Assembly: GCA_937773555.1 (NCBI GenBank)
Contig: CALJVT010000005.1
Coordinates: forward strand, 62,001-126,000
Origin: an uncultured Pseudomonadales bacterium
Lineage (GTDB): Bacteria > Pseudomonadota > Gammaproteobacteria > Pseudomonadales > Balneatricaceae
DNA length: 64,000 bases
Direction: 5' to 3'
Below the pieces are notes generated by a model. The model searched no databases and was not told the DNA's origin. It saw nothing but the letters and a program-made list of their open reading frames with translations. Made by a program: the position numbers and the translations under genes. Positions 1 through 9,671 of the stretch are shown here, one piece after another (the stretch's first letter is position 1; each line of letters opens with the position of its first letter).

Positions 1-44
1 TTTGCTTGGCGAAGGCCACATATTTTTACGCGAGGTTGTGTCAC
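1..44 (-). CDS. trpF: phosphoribosylanthranilate isomerase, N-terminal fragment cut by the window edge
   Basis: Reading the minus strand from a GTG at 44-42 gives MTQPRVKICGLRQA before the window ends. RVKICGLR is the characteristic N-terminus of TrpF, which isomerises phosphoribosylanthranilate in tryptophan synthesis. A TAG lies in frame a few codons upstream, and GTG is the only usual start codon after it. The position directly downstream of truA matches the Pseudomonas order fimV-truA-trpF. Only about 14 codons are visible, so nothing can be said about the rest of the protein. Confidence 0.85.
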   Translation of the reverse strand, partial: MTQPRVKICGLRQA

Positions 45-148
45 AATGAATCGCTGCTATTGATCGCTAAAGGTATAAAATTCACAGGCCAATGGTAGCA
101 GATAATTCAGCCTTGTGGCGCACTATATAAGCTTATTAAGTCACTCTT

Positions 149-1000
149 TTACACATTTATCCAAGGCGCTAAAAAATGTGGCCCTAGCGGTGTCTGCGGC
201 AAATTAAAAGCATCATCATACTCGGCATCTACAAAGTACAAGCCATAAGGTTTTGCCGTTGCTGCACTGACCCGCCGATCCTTTGCAATTAGCACCTCCA
301 TTGCCCACTCTGGAGGTGCTTCACCCGCACCAATTTTCATCAATAATCCTGCAAGGTTGCGAATCATGTGATGCAAGAATGCATTAGCACGTACATCTAA
401 CACAATATAATCTCCTGCAGCTATAACATTTAAATGGTGCATGGTACGTATGGGGCTATTGGCCTGGCAAGCAGCTGCTCGAAATGAACTGAAGTCGTGG
501 GTGCCTACTAGGTGAGCAGCAGCCTTTTGCATGCTCACAATATCCAGAGGGCGGTAGTTCCAAGTCACCTCCTTATCCATCAACGCTGGCCTTAGGGCAT
601 GGTTATAAATCACATAACGGTAGCGACGGGCGGTAGCACTGAAACGTGCATGGAACTTTTCATCTACCGGCTGTGCCCATTGAATAGCAACGTCATCTGG
701 TAAATTCATATTGCCACCATGTGTCCATGCGCGCAGTGGCCTTTGCGCCACAGTATCAAAATGCACAACTTGAGCACTAGCATGGACCCCAGCATCTGTG
801 CGCCCTGCGCACATCACCTTTATCGGTTCGTTAGCCACAATACTAAGGGCATCTTCTAGCTTTTCTTGGACACTGATGTGCCCACTGGGCTGGCGCTGCC
901 AACCATGATAGTAGCGGCCATTGTAAGCAATACCTAGAGCAATACGCTGCTTGTCTTCAGCCAAAAATTCAGACGCGTCTGCTTTAAATGTTGTGGCCAT
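149..1000 (-). CDS. truA: tRNA pseudouridine(38-40) synthase TruA
   Basis: TruA converts uridines 38-40 of the tRNA anticodon arm to pseudouridine in the cytoplasm. The 283-residue protein has the family's N-terminal YNGRYYHGWQRQP segment and the catalytic motif GRTDAGVHA, with the catalytic Asp at residue 69. A second-half RNA-binding region contains HDFSSFRAA and NAFLHHMIRN, both typical of TruA. It starts 6 bases after the fimV stop, so the two are probably co-transcribed, and trpF follows. Length is slightly above the usual 260-275 because of an N-terminal extension of about 18 residues; a shorter start cannot be excluded. Confidence 0.96.
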   Translation of the reverse strand: MATTFKADASEFLAEDKQRIALGIAYNGRYYHGWQRQPSGHISVQEKLEDALSIVANEPIKVMCAGRTDAGVHASAQVVHFDTVAQRPLRAWTHGGNMNLPDDVAIQWAQPVDEKFHARFSATARRYRYVIYNHALRPALMDKEVTWNYRPLDIVSMQKAAAHLVGTHDFSSFRAAACQANSPIRTMHHLNVIAAGDYIVLDVRANAFLHHMIRNLAGLLMKIGAGEAPPEWAMEVLIAKDRRVSAATAKPYGLYFVDAEYDDAFNLPQTPLGPHFLAPWINV

Positions 1001-1006
1001 ATAACC

Positions 1007-2866
1007 TTAGACCTCGTTAATGTTAGATAATAAAGCACTGGCTTTAGCTTGCTGTTCTGCATCACCTTGGTTGAGCACTTGGCGCAACATTGCTCGGGCT
1101 TTTTGCAGGTCTCCCATATCACGATAACTTAAGGCAAGATCTAATTTGGTATTCATCTCTTCATCATGAGACAAGTAATCCACAGGCTCATCAGCTTGGT
1201 TATGCATTAGCTTTTGGCCGCTCAACATCGACTCAACGTCAGCAGACAAGTGCAATTGATCATCCTGAATTTTAGCATTTAAGCCTTGGTCCATTGCCTG
1301 GGTTTCGTCTCGCTCTTGTTGCTGCAGCAATTCTTCAATAAAGCTACGCTCTGGCATGCCACCTCGCACTATTTTTACACCTTGGTCCATATTGTCAGTT
1401 TGCGTATCTAGGTTAGTGGCATAATCAGCCAATGACTGATGTGCTGTTGGCTGCTCTTCAAATACTTTTGAGTGGATTCTACGCTCTGGAACCCCCCTCC
1501 TACCACGACTTATAATCCACCAAATAATTCCAGCCATAAACAATACTGGTAGCAACAAAAACCCTAACACTTGCACAATACTGCGCCACTGCGATGTCTG
1601 TACACTTTTTTCATTTACGTCATTGGCTTGCACGACAGAAGCGATAGTGGTTTCTGTTTTAGCCAAGGCCTGCTTAGCCTGCGCTAAATCCTGTTCTGTT
1701 TGATTAAGGTCTGCTTGTTTTGTTTCAAACTTTATATCTAGTGCTAACATACTGGCTTCAATTTGATCTTTCTGCTGGCTCAGGCTTTTAATATCCTGCT
1801 GCTGAACAGCTAAGCCCTGAGCTAGATTTTCATTCGTTTTGGCAAGCAACTCTTGTTGTGATAATGCCAGACTATGATTGACTTGGAGGCCTTTCACTTC
1901 GGCTTGTAGAATTTGTGACTGACTCGCCAAACTATTAAGCTTGATCTGCTGGTTTTGCACTTGTTGCTCAACACCTTGTACATTTTCTTCCTCTAGCTTA
2001 AGCGCCTTAGGCTGGTTTTTTGTCAGTTTTTTCTGCTGCAGCTTTACTGGCGCAGGAACCAAAACATCATAAGCAGCTTTGGCTTGTTTAGCTGTAAGCG
2101 AATTTAGTTCATTTAAAGTAGGCAAAAGCAGCTTACTGTTGGCCATTACTTGGCGAATATCACCATTTTTATAGGCAGTTGGGTTACCCCTATAGAGGCT
2201 AATTAATGTCTGCCAAGGGCTGATACCTTTTGGGCTATTGTTGACTGCAATTCGCCACAAATTTTGACCTGGCTTAACGACTACCCAGACTGGCGCTTGA
2301 AGAACGGGGGCTTCTTTAATAGCACTTGTTTCAGAGGCCACCAACTGAATTAGGGCTTCTTCCACTACTATTTCTGCCTCGATCGCCTGCACTATAACCT
2401 CTGATGCTGCAGCAGTTAGGTTAATTGGCTTTAACGGAGCTTGCTCCTGTTCGGCTTTCTCTGCCACCTGCTGGGGTGCTACAAAACTAGGTAACTTGAT
2501 GGCGTACTCTGCTAACAACCTGTCACCTAAATGATCAACTTCAAAGATAAAACTTAACTGGCTTTGTTCCACAGGCTGCTGCCCTGTAACCTGCACTAGA
2601 TAGTTACCTGCATCATTAACAATATTGACCTCTAACTCAGAATACCAATCTTGATAAGTTAAACCAGCTGCTCGAAATTGGGCCTTACCTGCCATACTAG
2701 CCACCATAGAACCCGGCAGAATACCTTCTACTTCAATTAATTCAATATGTAATTTCAAAGGCTGCAACACAGTTGAATCTAGGTGTATTTGCCCAAGAGC
2801 AATAGACTGGGCGTTTGCACTTAACAAAATACTTGTGAAGCCAAGAAGATATAAAAACGGTTTCAT
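1007..2866 (-). CDS. fimV: FimV-family inner-membrane hub protein (LysM, coiled coil, C-terminal FimV/TPR motif)
   Basis: FimV proteins organise type IV pili, chemosensory or cell-pole components at the inner membrane. I start it at the ATG at 2866, which opens a signal peptide (MKPFLYLLGFTSILLSANAQS). The reading frame extends upstream across the asd terminator, so an earlier start is implausible. Order of parts: secretion signal, FimV N-terminal beta domain, LysM-like segment near residues 194-258 (PGQNLWRIAVNN), a Gln/Lys-rich coiled coil, one membrane segment (VLGFLLLPVLFMAGIIWWII), and a C-terminal FimV motif with LALSYRDMGDLQKARAML. At about 619 residues it is much shorter than Pseudomonas FimV (about 900), mainly in the acidic cytoplasmic part. 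Its place between asd and truA supports the name. Confidence 0.88.
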   Translation of the reverse strand: MKPFLYLLGFTSILLSANAQSIALGQIHLDSTVLQPLKLHIELIEVEGILPGSMVASMAGKAQFRAAGLTYQDWYSELEVNIVNDAGNYLVQVTGQQPVEQSQLSFIFEVDHLGDRLLAEYAIKLPSFVAPQQVAEKAEQEQAPLKPINLTAAASEVIVQAIEAEIVVEEALIQLVASETSAIKEAPVLQAPVWVVVKPGQNLWRIAVNNSPKGISPWQTLISLYRGNPTAYKNGDIRQVMANSKLLLPTLNELNSLTAKQAKAAYDVLVPAPVKLQQKKLTKNQPKALKLEEENVQGVEQQVQNQQIKLNSLASQSQILQAEVKGLQVNHSLALSQQELLAKTNENLAQGLAVQQQDIKSLSQQKDQIEASMLALDIKFETKQADLNQTEQDLAQAKQALAKTETTIASVVQANDVNEKSVQTSQWRSIVQVLGFLLLPVLFMAGIIWWIISRGRRGVPERRIHSKVFEEQPTAHQSLADYATNLDTQTDNMDQGVKIVRGGMPERSFIEELLQQQERDETQAMDQGLNAKIQDDQLHLSADVESMLSGQKLMHNQADEPVDYLSHDEEMNTKLDLALSYRDMGDLQKARAMLRQVLNQGDAEQQAKASALLSNINEV

Positions 2867-2934
2867 TTTTGTGGATATCATATGCACTGCTACTCCAACT
2901 ACGTGAATTGTTATTGTCGCAGCCTTAGGGCCAC

Positions 2935-2959
2935 AAAAAAAGGCGCCTAAGCGCCTTTT
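2935..2959 (-). terminator. Rho-independent terminator after asd
   Basis: A 9-bp stem (AAAAGGCGC / GCGCCTTTT, loop CTAA) is followed on the minus strand by a T run. It lies 16 bases past the asd stop and upstream of the fimV ATG. It should end leu/asd transcription and also argues against a longer FimV start. Confidence 0.85.
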
Positions 2960-2974
2960 CACAGATTTTTCTAC

Positions 2975-4087
2975 TCAGGCTTCTAACAAAATCCGTAACA
3001 TGCGACGCAAAGGCTCAGCTGCACCCCACAAGAGCTGGTCACCAACAGTAAAGGCTGACAAGTATTCAGGCCCCATGTTGAGCTTACGTAAACGGCCCAC
3101 AGGCACTGTCATAGTGCCTGTGATTTTAGCTGGTGTGAGTTCGGCCATAGTTAGGTTACGATCATTAGGGATCACCTTAACCCAATCATTGGCCGCGGCA
3201 AGCATATCTTCAATCTCATCTAGCGGCACATTTTGCTTCATTTTAATAGTTAATGCTTGGCTGTGGCAGCGCATTGCACCCACACGAACACACAAACCAT
3301 CTACCGGGATAATATCTTTAGTACGACCTAGAATCTTGTTAGTCTCAGCTTGAGCCTTCCACTCTTCACGGCTTTGGCCGTTATCTAACTGAGAGTCTAT
3401 CCAAGGAATCAAACTACCAGCCAAAGGTGCACCAAATTGGCTAGCATCATTATTGCTAGCATTAATGGCTAGAGACACCTTGCGATCAATTTCTAAAATT
3501 GCCGAAGCAGGGTCTGCTAACTCATCAGAAACAGCTGCGCTGACGTAACCCATTTGCTTCAACAACTCTCGCATGTGCCGAGCGCCCCCGCCAGAAGCTG
3601 ATTGATAGGTCATAGCAGACATCCACTCAATTTGATCAGCTGCAAACAACCCACCCAAGGCCATCATCATTAAGCTTACAGTGCAATTGCCACCAATAAA
3701 TTCGGTTTTACCTAGAGCCAAGGCCTGATCAATAACATTACGGTTAACTGGATCTAATACAATGACGCTGTCATCTTGCATTCTTAAGCTAGATGCTGCA
3801 TCAATCCAGTAACCTTTCCAACCCGCTTTACGCAGAGGTCCAAAAACACGATCAGTGTAGTCACCACCTTGACATGAAATAATGATATCCATTGTTTTAA
3901 GGATGTCTATGTCATGAGCGTCTTGTAATACTGGCGTTTGCACACCAAAGTCAGGCGCAGCTTGACCAGCTTGAGACGTGGTGAAAAATACTGGTTCGAT
4001 TAATTTCAGATCGTTTTCTTGCTGCATCCGCTGCATCAACACTGAGCCAACCATACCACGCCAACCTACGAGTCCTACACGCTTCAT
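2975..4087 (-). CDS. asd: aspartate-semialdehyde dehydrogenase
   Basis: Asd reduces aspartyl phosphate to aspartate semialdehyde with NADPH, the branch point to lysine/diaminopimelate, threonine and methionine. The protein (370 residues, normal for the gammaproteobacterial type) starts with the NADP-binding [14 protein letters not shown]. The catalytic Cys sits in GGNCTVS (C135) and the general base in [10 protein letters not shown] (H275). It follows leuB by 57 bases on the same strand and is followed by a strong terminator, so leuC-leuD-leuB-asd probably form one operon. Confidence 0.97.
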   Translation of the reverse strand: MKRVGLVGWRGMVGSVLMQRMQQENDLKLIEPVFFTTSQAGQAAPDFGVQTPVLQDAHDIDILKTMDIIISCQGGDYTDRVFGPLRKAGWKGYWIDAASSLRMQDDSVIVLDPVNRNVIDQALALGKTEFIGGNCTVSLMMMALGGLFAADQIEWMSAMTYQSASGGGARHMRELLKQMGYVSAAVSDELADPASAILEIDRKVSLAINASNNDASQFGAPLAGSLIPWIDSQLDNGQSREEWKAQAETNKILGRTKDIIPVDGLCVRVGAMRCHSQALTIKMKQNVPLDEIEDMLAAANDWVKVIPNDRNLTMAELTPAKITGTMTVPVGRLRKLNMGPEYLSAFTVGDQLLWGAAEPLRRMLRILLEA

Positions 4088-4144
4088 GTTCTAAACCTTT
4101 TCCTTAAAACTACTAAAATTAATCTATCTTTACCACGTACTATA

Positions 4145-5227
4145 TTAACCGTTAACTAGTGCATAAACTACCGCATCACCCATGGTTTTTGTATCTACTG
4201 TTCGATTACCATCAGAGCTAATATCTGCAGTACGAAGCCCCTGATCCAACACTTCACTGACAGCAGCTTCTATGGCATCTGCTGCCAAACCTTGATGTAA
4301 GGTGTAACGTAACATCATCGCCGCTGATAAAATTGTCGCCAAAGGATTAGCTTTCCCTTGGCCAGCAATGTCTGGAGCTGACCCGTGGCATGGCTCATAC
4401 ATCCCTTTGCCTGCCTCATCTAGCGAGGCTGAAGGTAACATACCAATAGACCCAGTAAGCATAGCCGCCGCATCAGACAATATATCGCCAAACATATTGC
4501 CTGTAACCATGACGTCAAATTGCTTAGGTGCGCGGACTAGCTGCATGGCAGCATTATCAACGTACATATGACTCAACTCTACGTCGGGGTAGTCTGTGGC
4601 CATCTCATCCATAATTTCACGCCATAGTACGGTGACTTCCAATACATTGGCCTTGTCTACTGAACACAATTTACCACCCCGGGCGCGAGCAGCTTCAAAA
4701 GCCACTTTACCAATGCGACGAATCTCTGATTCTGCATAGACATAGGTGTTGTAACCCTGTCGCTCTCCATTATCTAACACACGAATCCCACGTGGTTGGC
4801 CAAAATAGATACCACCCGTTAACTCCCGCACAATAAGAATATCTAACCCCGACACAATTTCTGGTTTTAAGCTAGAGGCATCGGCCAATTGTGGGTATAA
4901 AATAGCAGGACGTAAGTTACCAAATAAATTTAAGTTTGAACGCAGGCCCAGCAAACCTTTTTCAGGTCGAATCGCCATCTCCAAACCATCCCACTTAGGG
5001 CCACCAACGGCACCTAACAAAATAGCGTCTGCCGCTTTAGCTGCATTTAACGTTGCCTCAGGTAATGGGCCTCCTGTCGCATCAATAGCACTGCCGCCTA
5101 CCAAAGCGCTAGTGATTACCAAGCCCAAATTAAACTTAGCGTCTGCGGCAAGCAGCACTTTTTCTGCTTCGGCTACAATTTCTGGGCCTATGCCATCACC
5201 TGGCAAAACTAATACATTATGTGTCAT
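4145..5227 (-). CDS. leuB: 3-isopropylmalate dehydrogenase
   Basis: LeuB oxidises and decarboxylates 3-isopropylmalate to 2-oxoisocaproate with NAD+, the third step of leucine synthesis. The N-terminus [13 protein letters not shown] and the substrate/metal region around [24 protein letters not shown] are diagnostic. Two ATGs are possible. The second (5227, MTHNVLVL) aligns with family N-termini and has a GAG-containing ribosome site in front, so it is preferred over the one 9 bases upstream (5236). It is 43 bases after leuD. Confidence 0.97.
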   Translation of the reverse strand: MTHNVLVLPGDGIGPEIVAEAEKVLLAADAKFNLGLVITSALVGGSAIDATGGPLPEATLNAAKAADAILLGAVGGPKWDGLEMAIRPEKGLLGLRSNLNLFGNLRPAILYPQLADASSLKPEIVSGLDILIVRELTGGIYFGQPRGIRVLDNGERQGYNTYVYAESEIRRIGKVAFEAARARGGKLCSVDKANVLEVTVLWREIMDEMATDYPDVELSHMYVDNAAMQLVRAPKQFDVMVTGNMFGDILSDAAAMLTGSIGMLPSASLDEAGKGMYEPCHGSAPDIAGQGKANPLATILSAAMMLRYTLHQGLAADAIEAAVSEVLDQGLRTADISSDGNRTVDTKTMGDAVVYALVNG

Positions 5228-5270
5228 GTGTTTCATCTCGAATCAAATAGGTATTTATTGTGTTAACTGC

Positions 5271-5912
5271 CTAATCGGCAAACAACCAAGGGGCCTGTTG
5301 ACGACGTTTTTGTTCATAGCGTTGGATGTTACTGGTTTGTTCTAACGTCAAACCAATGTCATCTAAACCATTCAGCAAACAATGGCGCCTAAAGCTGTCA
5401 ATAGAAAAAGCAATGTCGCCTGCACTAGAACCAGAAATTACCCCGTCCTTAAGGTCAACTGTCAACTCAAATCCAGGCTTGGCTTGTGTGTCTGAAAATA
5501 GCTGATCTATTTGCTCATTTAATAGCGTAATTGGCAAAACTCCATTCTTAAAACAGTTATTATAAAAAATATCAGCAAAGCTTGGCGCAATAATACAAGA
5601 AATGCCAAAATCTAATAACGCCCAGGGCGCATGTTCCCGGCTAGAACCACAACCAAAATTATCCCTTGCTAAGAGTATCTTAGCTCCCTTATAGCGTGGT
5701 AAATTAAGCACAAAGTTAGGGTTAATAGGCCTTTTAGATGAATCTTGATCTGGTTGACCTTCATCTAAATAACGTAATTCGTCAAATAAATTAGGCCCAA
5801 AGCCAGAGCGTTTAATTGATTTTAAAAACTGCTTTGGGATGATCATGTCAGTGTCGACATTGGCTCTATCCAAAGGCGCTGTGATGCCTGTTAACTGAGT
5901 AAATGCTTGCAT
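5271..5912 (-). CDS. leuD: 3-isopropylmalate dehydratase small subunit
   Basis: LeuD is the swivelling small subunit that combines with LeuC to isomerise 2- to 3-isopropylmalate. At 213 residues it has normal length. The aconitase-swivel motif is clear in [21 protein letters not shown], preceded by [19 protein letters not shown]. It lies 21 bases downstream of leuC and upstream of leuB in the same operon. Confidence 0.97.
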   Translation of the reverse strand: MQAFTQLTGITAPLDRANVDTDMIIPKQFLKSIKRSGFGPNLFDELRYLDEGQPDQDSSKRPINPNFVLNLPRYKGAKILLARDNFGCGSSREHAPWALLDFGISCIIAPSFADIFYNNCFKNGVLPITLLNEQIDQLFSDTQAKPGFELTVDLKDGVISGSSAGDIAFSIDSFRRHCLLNGLDDIGLTLEQTSNIQRYEQKRRQQAPWLFAD

Positions 5913-5933
5913 CTTATACTGCTCCTTTGTGTA

Positions 5934-7358
5934 TTATAAATTGAAGGTGCGAACATCTACAAAATGTCCTGCAATGGCAGCAGCAGCAGCCATTGCAGGA
6001 CTTACTAAATGAGTCCGCCCACCAAAACCTTGACGGCCTTCGAAGTTCCGGTTAGACGTGGATGCACAGTGCTCACCCGCTCCCAACTTGTCTGCATTCA
6101 TTGCTAGGCACATAGAGCAACCTGGCTCGCGCCACTCTAGTCCAGCATCGGTGAAGATAGTATGCAATCCCTCAGCCTCTGCTTGCGCCTTAACTAACCC
6201 CGAACCTGGCACAACCAACGCTTGCTTTAAGGTTTTGGCTACTTGGTGACCTTCTACTACAGCAGCAGCAGCCCGTAAATCTTCAATTCGGCTATTGGTA
6301 CATGAACCAATAAACACACGATCTAAGTGAATATCAGTAATCGCCTGATCTGCTACGAGGCCCATATACTCGAGGGCACGGGTAATTCCTGACGCTTTAA
6401 TATCATCTTTTTCTTTGGCAGGATTAGGTACATTGGCAAATACAGGAAGGACCATCTCTGGCGATGTACCCCAAGTAACTTGAGGTGCAATAGTAGCTCC
6501 ATCTAATACGACTACATGATCAAATTCAGCGTCGGCATCGGAATGTAAATCTTGCCAGGCAACAACAGCTAAATCCCATTTTTCACCTTTGGGAGAAAAA
6601 GGACGGCCTTCTACGTAGTCAATAGTAGTCTGATCTACCGCTACCATGCCTACACGTGCCCCAGCCTCAATAGCCATGTTACACACGGTCATTCGGCCTT
6701 CCATAGTCATGTCTTCAAATACTTTACCACCAAATTCAATGGCATAACCGGTGCCACCAGCAGTGCCAATCACACCAATAATAGCCAATACCACATCTTT
6801 AGAAGTAATGCCTTCACCCAAATCTCCATCAACTCGGACTAACATATTCTGCGACTTTTTTTGAATAAGGCATTGTGTGGCTAATACGTGCTCTACCTCT
6901 GAGGTTCCAATACCGTGGGCTAAAGCTCCCATAGCACCGTGTGTGGCCGTATGGGAATCACCACATACCACTGTCATTCCTGGTAGCGTAGCACCTTGTT
7001 CTGGGCCCACTACATGCACTATACCTTGGCGCTCATCTTGCATTTTAAATTCAGTAATACCAAACTCATCACAATTATCACCTAAGGTAACTACTTGAAT
7101 CTTAGACACGGGGTCTTCAATACCATCCACGCCAATGGCACGTTCATTAAAAGTCGTAGGCACATTATGATCTGGCGTAGCTAAATTAGTATCTATACGC
7201 CACGGTTTACGGCCTGCAATGCGCAACCCCTCAAAGGCTTGTGGTGAAGTTACTTCATGCAGCAGGTGGCGATCAATGTAAATTAGGCAACTACCATCGT
7301 CTTGTTGCTTAACAAGGTGGGCGTCCCAAAGCTTGTCATATAAAGTTTTACTAGCCAT
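5934..7358 (-). CDS. leuC: 3-isopropylmalate dehydratase large subunit
   Basis: LeuC carries the [4Fe-4S] cluster for isomerisation of isopropylmalate. The 474-residue protein shows the aconitase-family motifs [13 protein letters not shown], the cluster Cys in [13 protein letters not shown], and the Cys pair in [11 protein letters not shown]. It is the first gene of the minus-strand leu operon and is divergent from a LysR gene, an arrangement also found in Pseudomonas. That suggests, but does not prove, control by the regulator. Confidence 0.97.
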   Translation of the reverse strand: MASKTLYDKLWDAHLVKQQDDGSCLIYIDRHLLHEVTSPQAFEGLRIAGRKPWRIDTNLATPDHNVPTTFNERAIGVDGIEDPVSKIQVVTLGDNCDEFGITEFKMQDERQGIVHVVGPEQGATLPGMTVVCGDSHTATHGAMGALAHGIGTSEVEHVLATQCLIQKKSQNMLVRVDGDLGEGITSKDVVLAIIGVIGTAGGTGYAIEFGGKVFEDMTMEGRMTVCNMAIEAGARVGMVAVDQTTIDYVEGRPFSPKGEKWDLAVVAWQDLHSDADAEFDHVVVLDGATIAPQVTWGTSPEMVLPVFANVPNPAKEKDDIKASGITRALEYMGLVADQAITDIHLDRVFIGSCTNSRIEDLRAAAAVVEGHQVAKTLKQALVVPGSGLVKAQAEAEGLHTIFTDAGLEWREPGCSMCLAMNADKLGAGEHCASTSNRNFEGRQGFGGRTHLVSPAMAAAAAIAGHFVDVRTFNL

Positions 7359-7502
7359 TTCTAATCCTAAAGGGATGTAAGTAATAAGAATTATACCTAG
7401 GCTATATCAATAACTCTAATTCCAATTAATTTATTTTACTATTCCCTTTAGTTATTTCATTTATCGATTCCAATGGCGCAGGCAAATAGGTATTCTTTAC
7501 CA

Positions 7503-8375
7503 ATGGATAGTCTCGCACTAAAAGCCTTTATGGCTGTTGCTCAACAGGGCTCGTTTTCACGGGCTGCAGATGAATTGTTCCTCACCCAACCTGCTGTGAG
7601 CAAACGCATTGTTAAGCTTGAAAACCAACTTAAAACCCGTTTATTTGATCGCATTGGACGAAATGTGTCCTTAACTATTGCTGGGCAACATTTGTTACCT
7701 AAAGCTAAGGCTATTTTAGAAGCTATGGAAAATACTGCAGACGAACTGACTAACCTGTCGGGTCGTGTAGGTGGGCGACTTAAAATTGCAACTAGCCATC
7801 ACATTAGCCTGCATCGTCTACCCACACCCCTAGGAAAATTTATAGCACTCTACCCTCAAGTGGAGCTTGATATTCAGTTTGCTGAGTCTGAGGTGATTTA
7901 CGAAGGGGTTTTACAAGGCCGATGGCAACTGGGCATTATTACGCTCAACCCAGAACCTCACGCTCAATTGCAGCAACGGTCTATTTGGCAAGATACTATG
8001 CAGTTTGTCGCCGCGCCAGAGCACCCACTCAGCCAACAAAATTGTGTAGATTTATCTCATTTAAGTAGCTTTCCTGCATTGCTAAGCAAAACCAACACCT
8101 TTACACGAAGGATCGTAGAACAAGATTTTGCAGCCCAAAACCTTGCTCTTAAAGTAGCCATGTCAACTAACAATTTAGATACCATTAGAATGATGGTGAG
8201 TATTGGTATGGGATGGAGTATTTTGCCTCAGACATTGATCAATTCGCAGATTAAGGTTATTGATACACTATCTAAACCCATTGTTAGGCAATTAGGTACT
8301 GTATGGCACCCACAGCGAAGCTTATCGAATGCTGCTGAGGCATTTATAGAGTTGCTGAAAACACCACAAACATAG
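7503..8375 (+). CDS. LysR-family transcriptional regulator
   Basis: The protein has an N-terminal winged helix-turn-helix (LKAFMAVAQQGSFSRAADELFLTQPAVSKRI) and a C-terminal LysR substrate-binding domain from about residue 85. I place the start at the ATG at 7503, matching the usual LysR N-terminus; an in-frame ATG 30 bases upstream has no better ribosome site. It is divergent from leuC with about 145 bases between, so control of the leu operon is the simplest hypothesis. The effector is unknown. In the shared region AATAACT (7409-7415) and AGTTATT (7450-7456) form an inverted pair that could be half-sites. Confidence 0.85.
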   Translation: MDSLALKAFMAVAQQGSFSRAADELFLTQPAVSKRIVKLENQLKTRLFDRIGRNVSLTIAGQHLLPKAKAILEAMENTADELTNLSGRVGGRLKIATSHHISLHRLPTPLGKFIALYPQVELDIQFAESEVIYEGVLQGRWQLGIITLNPEPHAQLQQRSIWQDTMQFVAAPEHPLSQQNCVDLSHLSSFPALLSKTNTFTRRIVEQDFAAQNLALKVAMSTNNLDTIRMMVSIGMGWSILPQTLINSQIKVIDTLSKPIVRQLGTVWHPQRSLSNAAEAFIELLKTPQT

Positions 8376-8495
8376 CCACTTATTACAACATAAAATGTTT
8401 AATTATTTTTCTATAAAAAATATTCGTTAACAGGTGATTATCTTATTCCCAACAGGGCAAACGTAGTTTAGAATGCGCAAATTATATGAGGGATA

Positions 8496-8527
8496 ATAGC
8501 CATACAACATTAGTTGTATAAAGCTAT
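8496..8527. promoter_or_regulatory. 32-bp interrupted palindrome upstream of the GbdR-like regulator
   Basis: Outer arms ATAGC/GCTAT (8496-8500, 8523-8527) enclose inner arms ATACAAC/GTTGTAT (8502-8508, 8513-8519) around ATTA. It ends 26 bases before the regulator's ATG at 8554, which has a GAGG ribosome site. It could be an autoregulatory operator or a leader hairpin. There is no T run after it, so it does not read as a terminator. Confidence 0.5.
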
Positions 8528-8553
8528 TTAAAAAAAATAATAAAGAGGCAGCT

Positions 8554-9657
8554 ATGTCCGAAAAAAAACCTATCCGCTACGCTTTTTTGCAAATCCCTAA
8601 TTACTCTATGGTCACCTTCTCGTCTGCTGTTGCCAGCCTTCGCGGTGCTAACTACATTAGCAAAGAAACGCTTTATGAATGGGAAGTCGTGTCGATGGAC
8701 GGCGCACCCGTTACTGCAAGTGTCGGCTTCGAAGTGACCCCTACCATTCACGTTAATGATTTAAACTTAAATGGCTTAGAAGCCATCATCGTCTGTGGTG
8801 GCACTTATATAGATCGTGCCTATGATAAAAGCACCTTGTCTTTTTTACGCAAAGTAGCCAATGCAAAAATTAATATCGGATCTACTTGTACTGGCAGCTA
8901 TTTATTAGCTGCCGCCGGATTACTTGATGGCTATAAATCGACTATTCATTGGGAAAACCTTGCCAGTATGCGTGAAGAATTTCCGAACGTACTCATGTCA
9001 TCTAACTTATTTGCCATCGATCGTGATCGATTTACCTGTTCTGGCGGAAATTCATCGTTAGATATGATGCTGCAGTTTGTAAGCAACCACCATGGTCCGG
9101 AATTAGCAGCAGCCGTGTCTGAAATGTTTATTATGGAGCGTATCCGAGACCACCACGATACTCAGCGCATCCCATTACGTTTGCACTTAGGCAATAGTCA
9201 ACCTAAGTTAATTGAAGCAGTGGCCCTGATGGAGGCTAATTTAGAAGAAACGATCAGCTTAGATGATTTGGCACATTACGTAGGTGTCTCTCGTCGCCAG
9301 CTAGAGCGGTTATTCCAAAAGCACCTTAAGTGTGTACCGTCACGATATTATTTAGAATTACGCCTTAACCGTGCTCGCCAGCTTTTATTACAAACTAACC
9401 TCTCTATTATTGATGTTTCTTTGGCTTGTGGTTTTGTATCAGCACCTCATTTTTCTAAGTGTTACCGAGACTTTTTTGGCATTCCACCACGAGAAGAGCG
9501 CCGCCGCTTCTCACCGGGTCAAAGTGTGCGTGCAGCTGAAGAAAGTCTTAACAAAAGCAACCAGTCAAGCGCTGAAAAATTAGCTTTAGAGGGCATTTTG
9601 GAGAAGGCTGAGGAAAGCATCAACGCAGACACCCAAGATACCTTACCTGATCAATAG
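8554..9657 (+). CDS. GlxA/GbdR-family regulator (GATase1-like + AraC HTH)
   Basis: The protein has a DJ-1/PfpI (GATase1-like) ligand domain over residues 5-190, with the nucleophile-elbow Cys in GSTCTGSYLLAAAGLLDG (C112). An AraC double helix-turn-helix follows (about 220-320: ISLDDLAHYVGVSRRQLERLF and IIDVSLACGFVSAPHFSKCYRDFFG). The 367-residue length and build match Pseudomonas GbdR, which senses glycine betaine or dimethylglycine, and related regulators of methylated-amine catabolism. It converges on the corrinoid methyl-transfer operon, so activating that operon in response to a betaine-like compound is a reasonable inference. The C-terminal 45 residues are low-complexity and unassigned. 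Confidence 0.85.
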   Translation: MSEKKPIRYAFLQIPNYSMVTFSSAVASLRGANYISKETLYEWEVVSMDGAPVTASVGFEVTPTIHVNDLNLNGLEAIIVCGGTYIDRAYDKSTLSFLRKVANAKINIGSTCTGSYLLAAAGLLDGYKSTIHWENLASMREEFPNVLMSSNLFAIDRDRFTCSGGNSSLDMMLQFVSNHHGPELAAAVSEMFIMERIRDHHDTQRIPLRLHLGNSQPKLIEAVALMEANLEETISLDDLAHYVGVSRRQLERLFQKHLKCVPSRYYLELRLNRARQLLLQTNLSIIDVSLACGFVSAPHFSKCYRDFFGIPPREERRRFSPGQSVRAAEESLNKSNQSSAEKLALEGILEKAEESINADTQDTLPDQ

Positions 9658-9671
9658 CCAGCTAATAAAAC

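Noticed and set aside
2867-2962. Longer FimV start
   Set aside because: It would run through the asd terminator, and the signal peptide begins at 2866.
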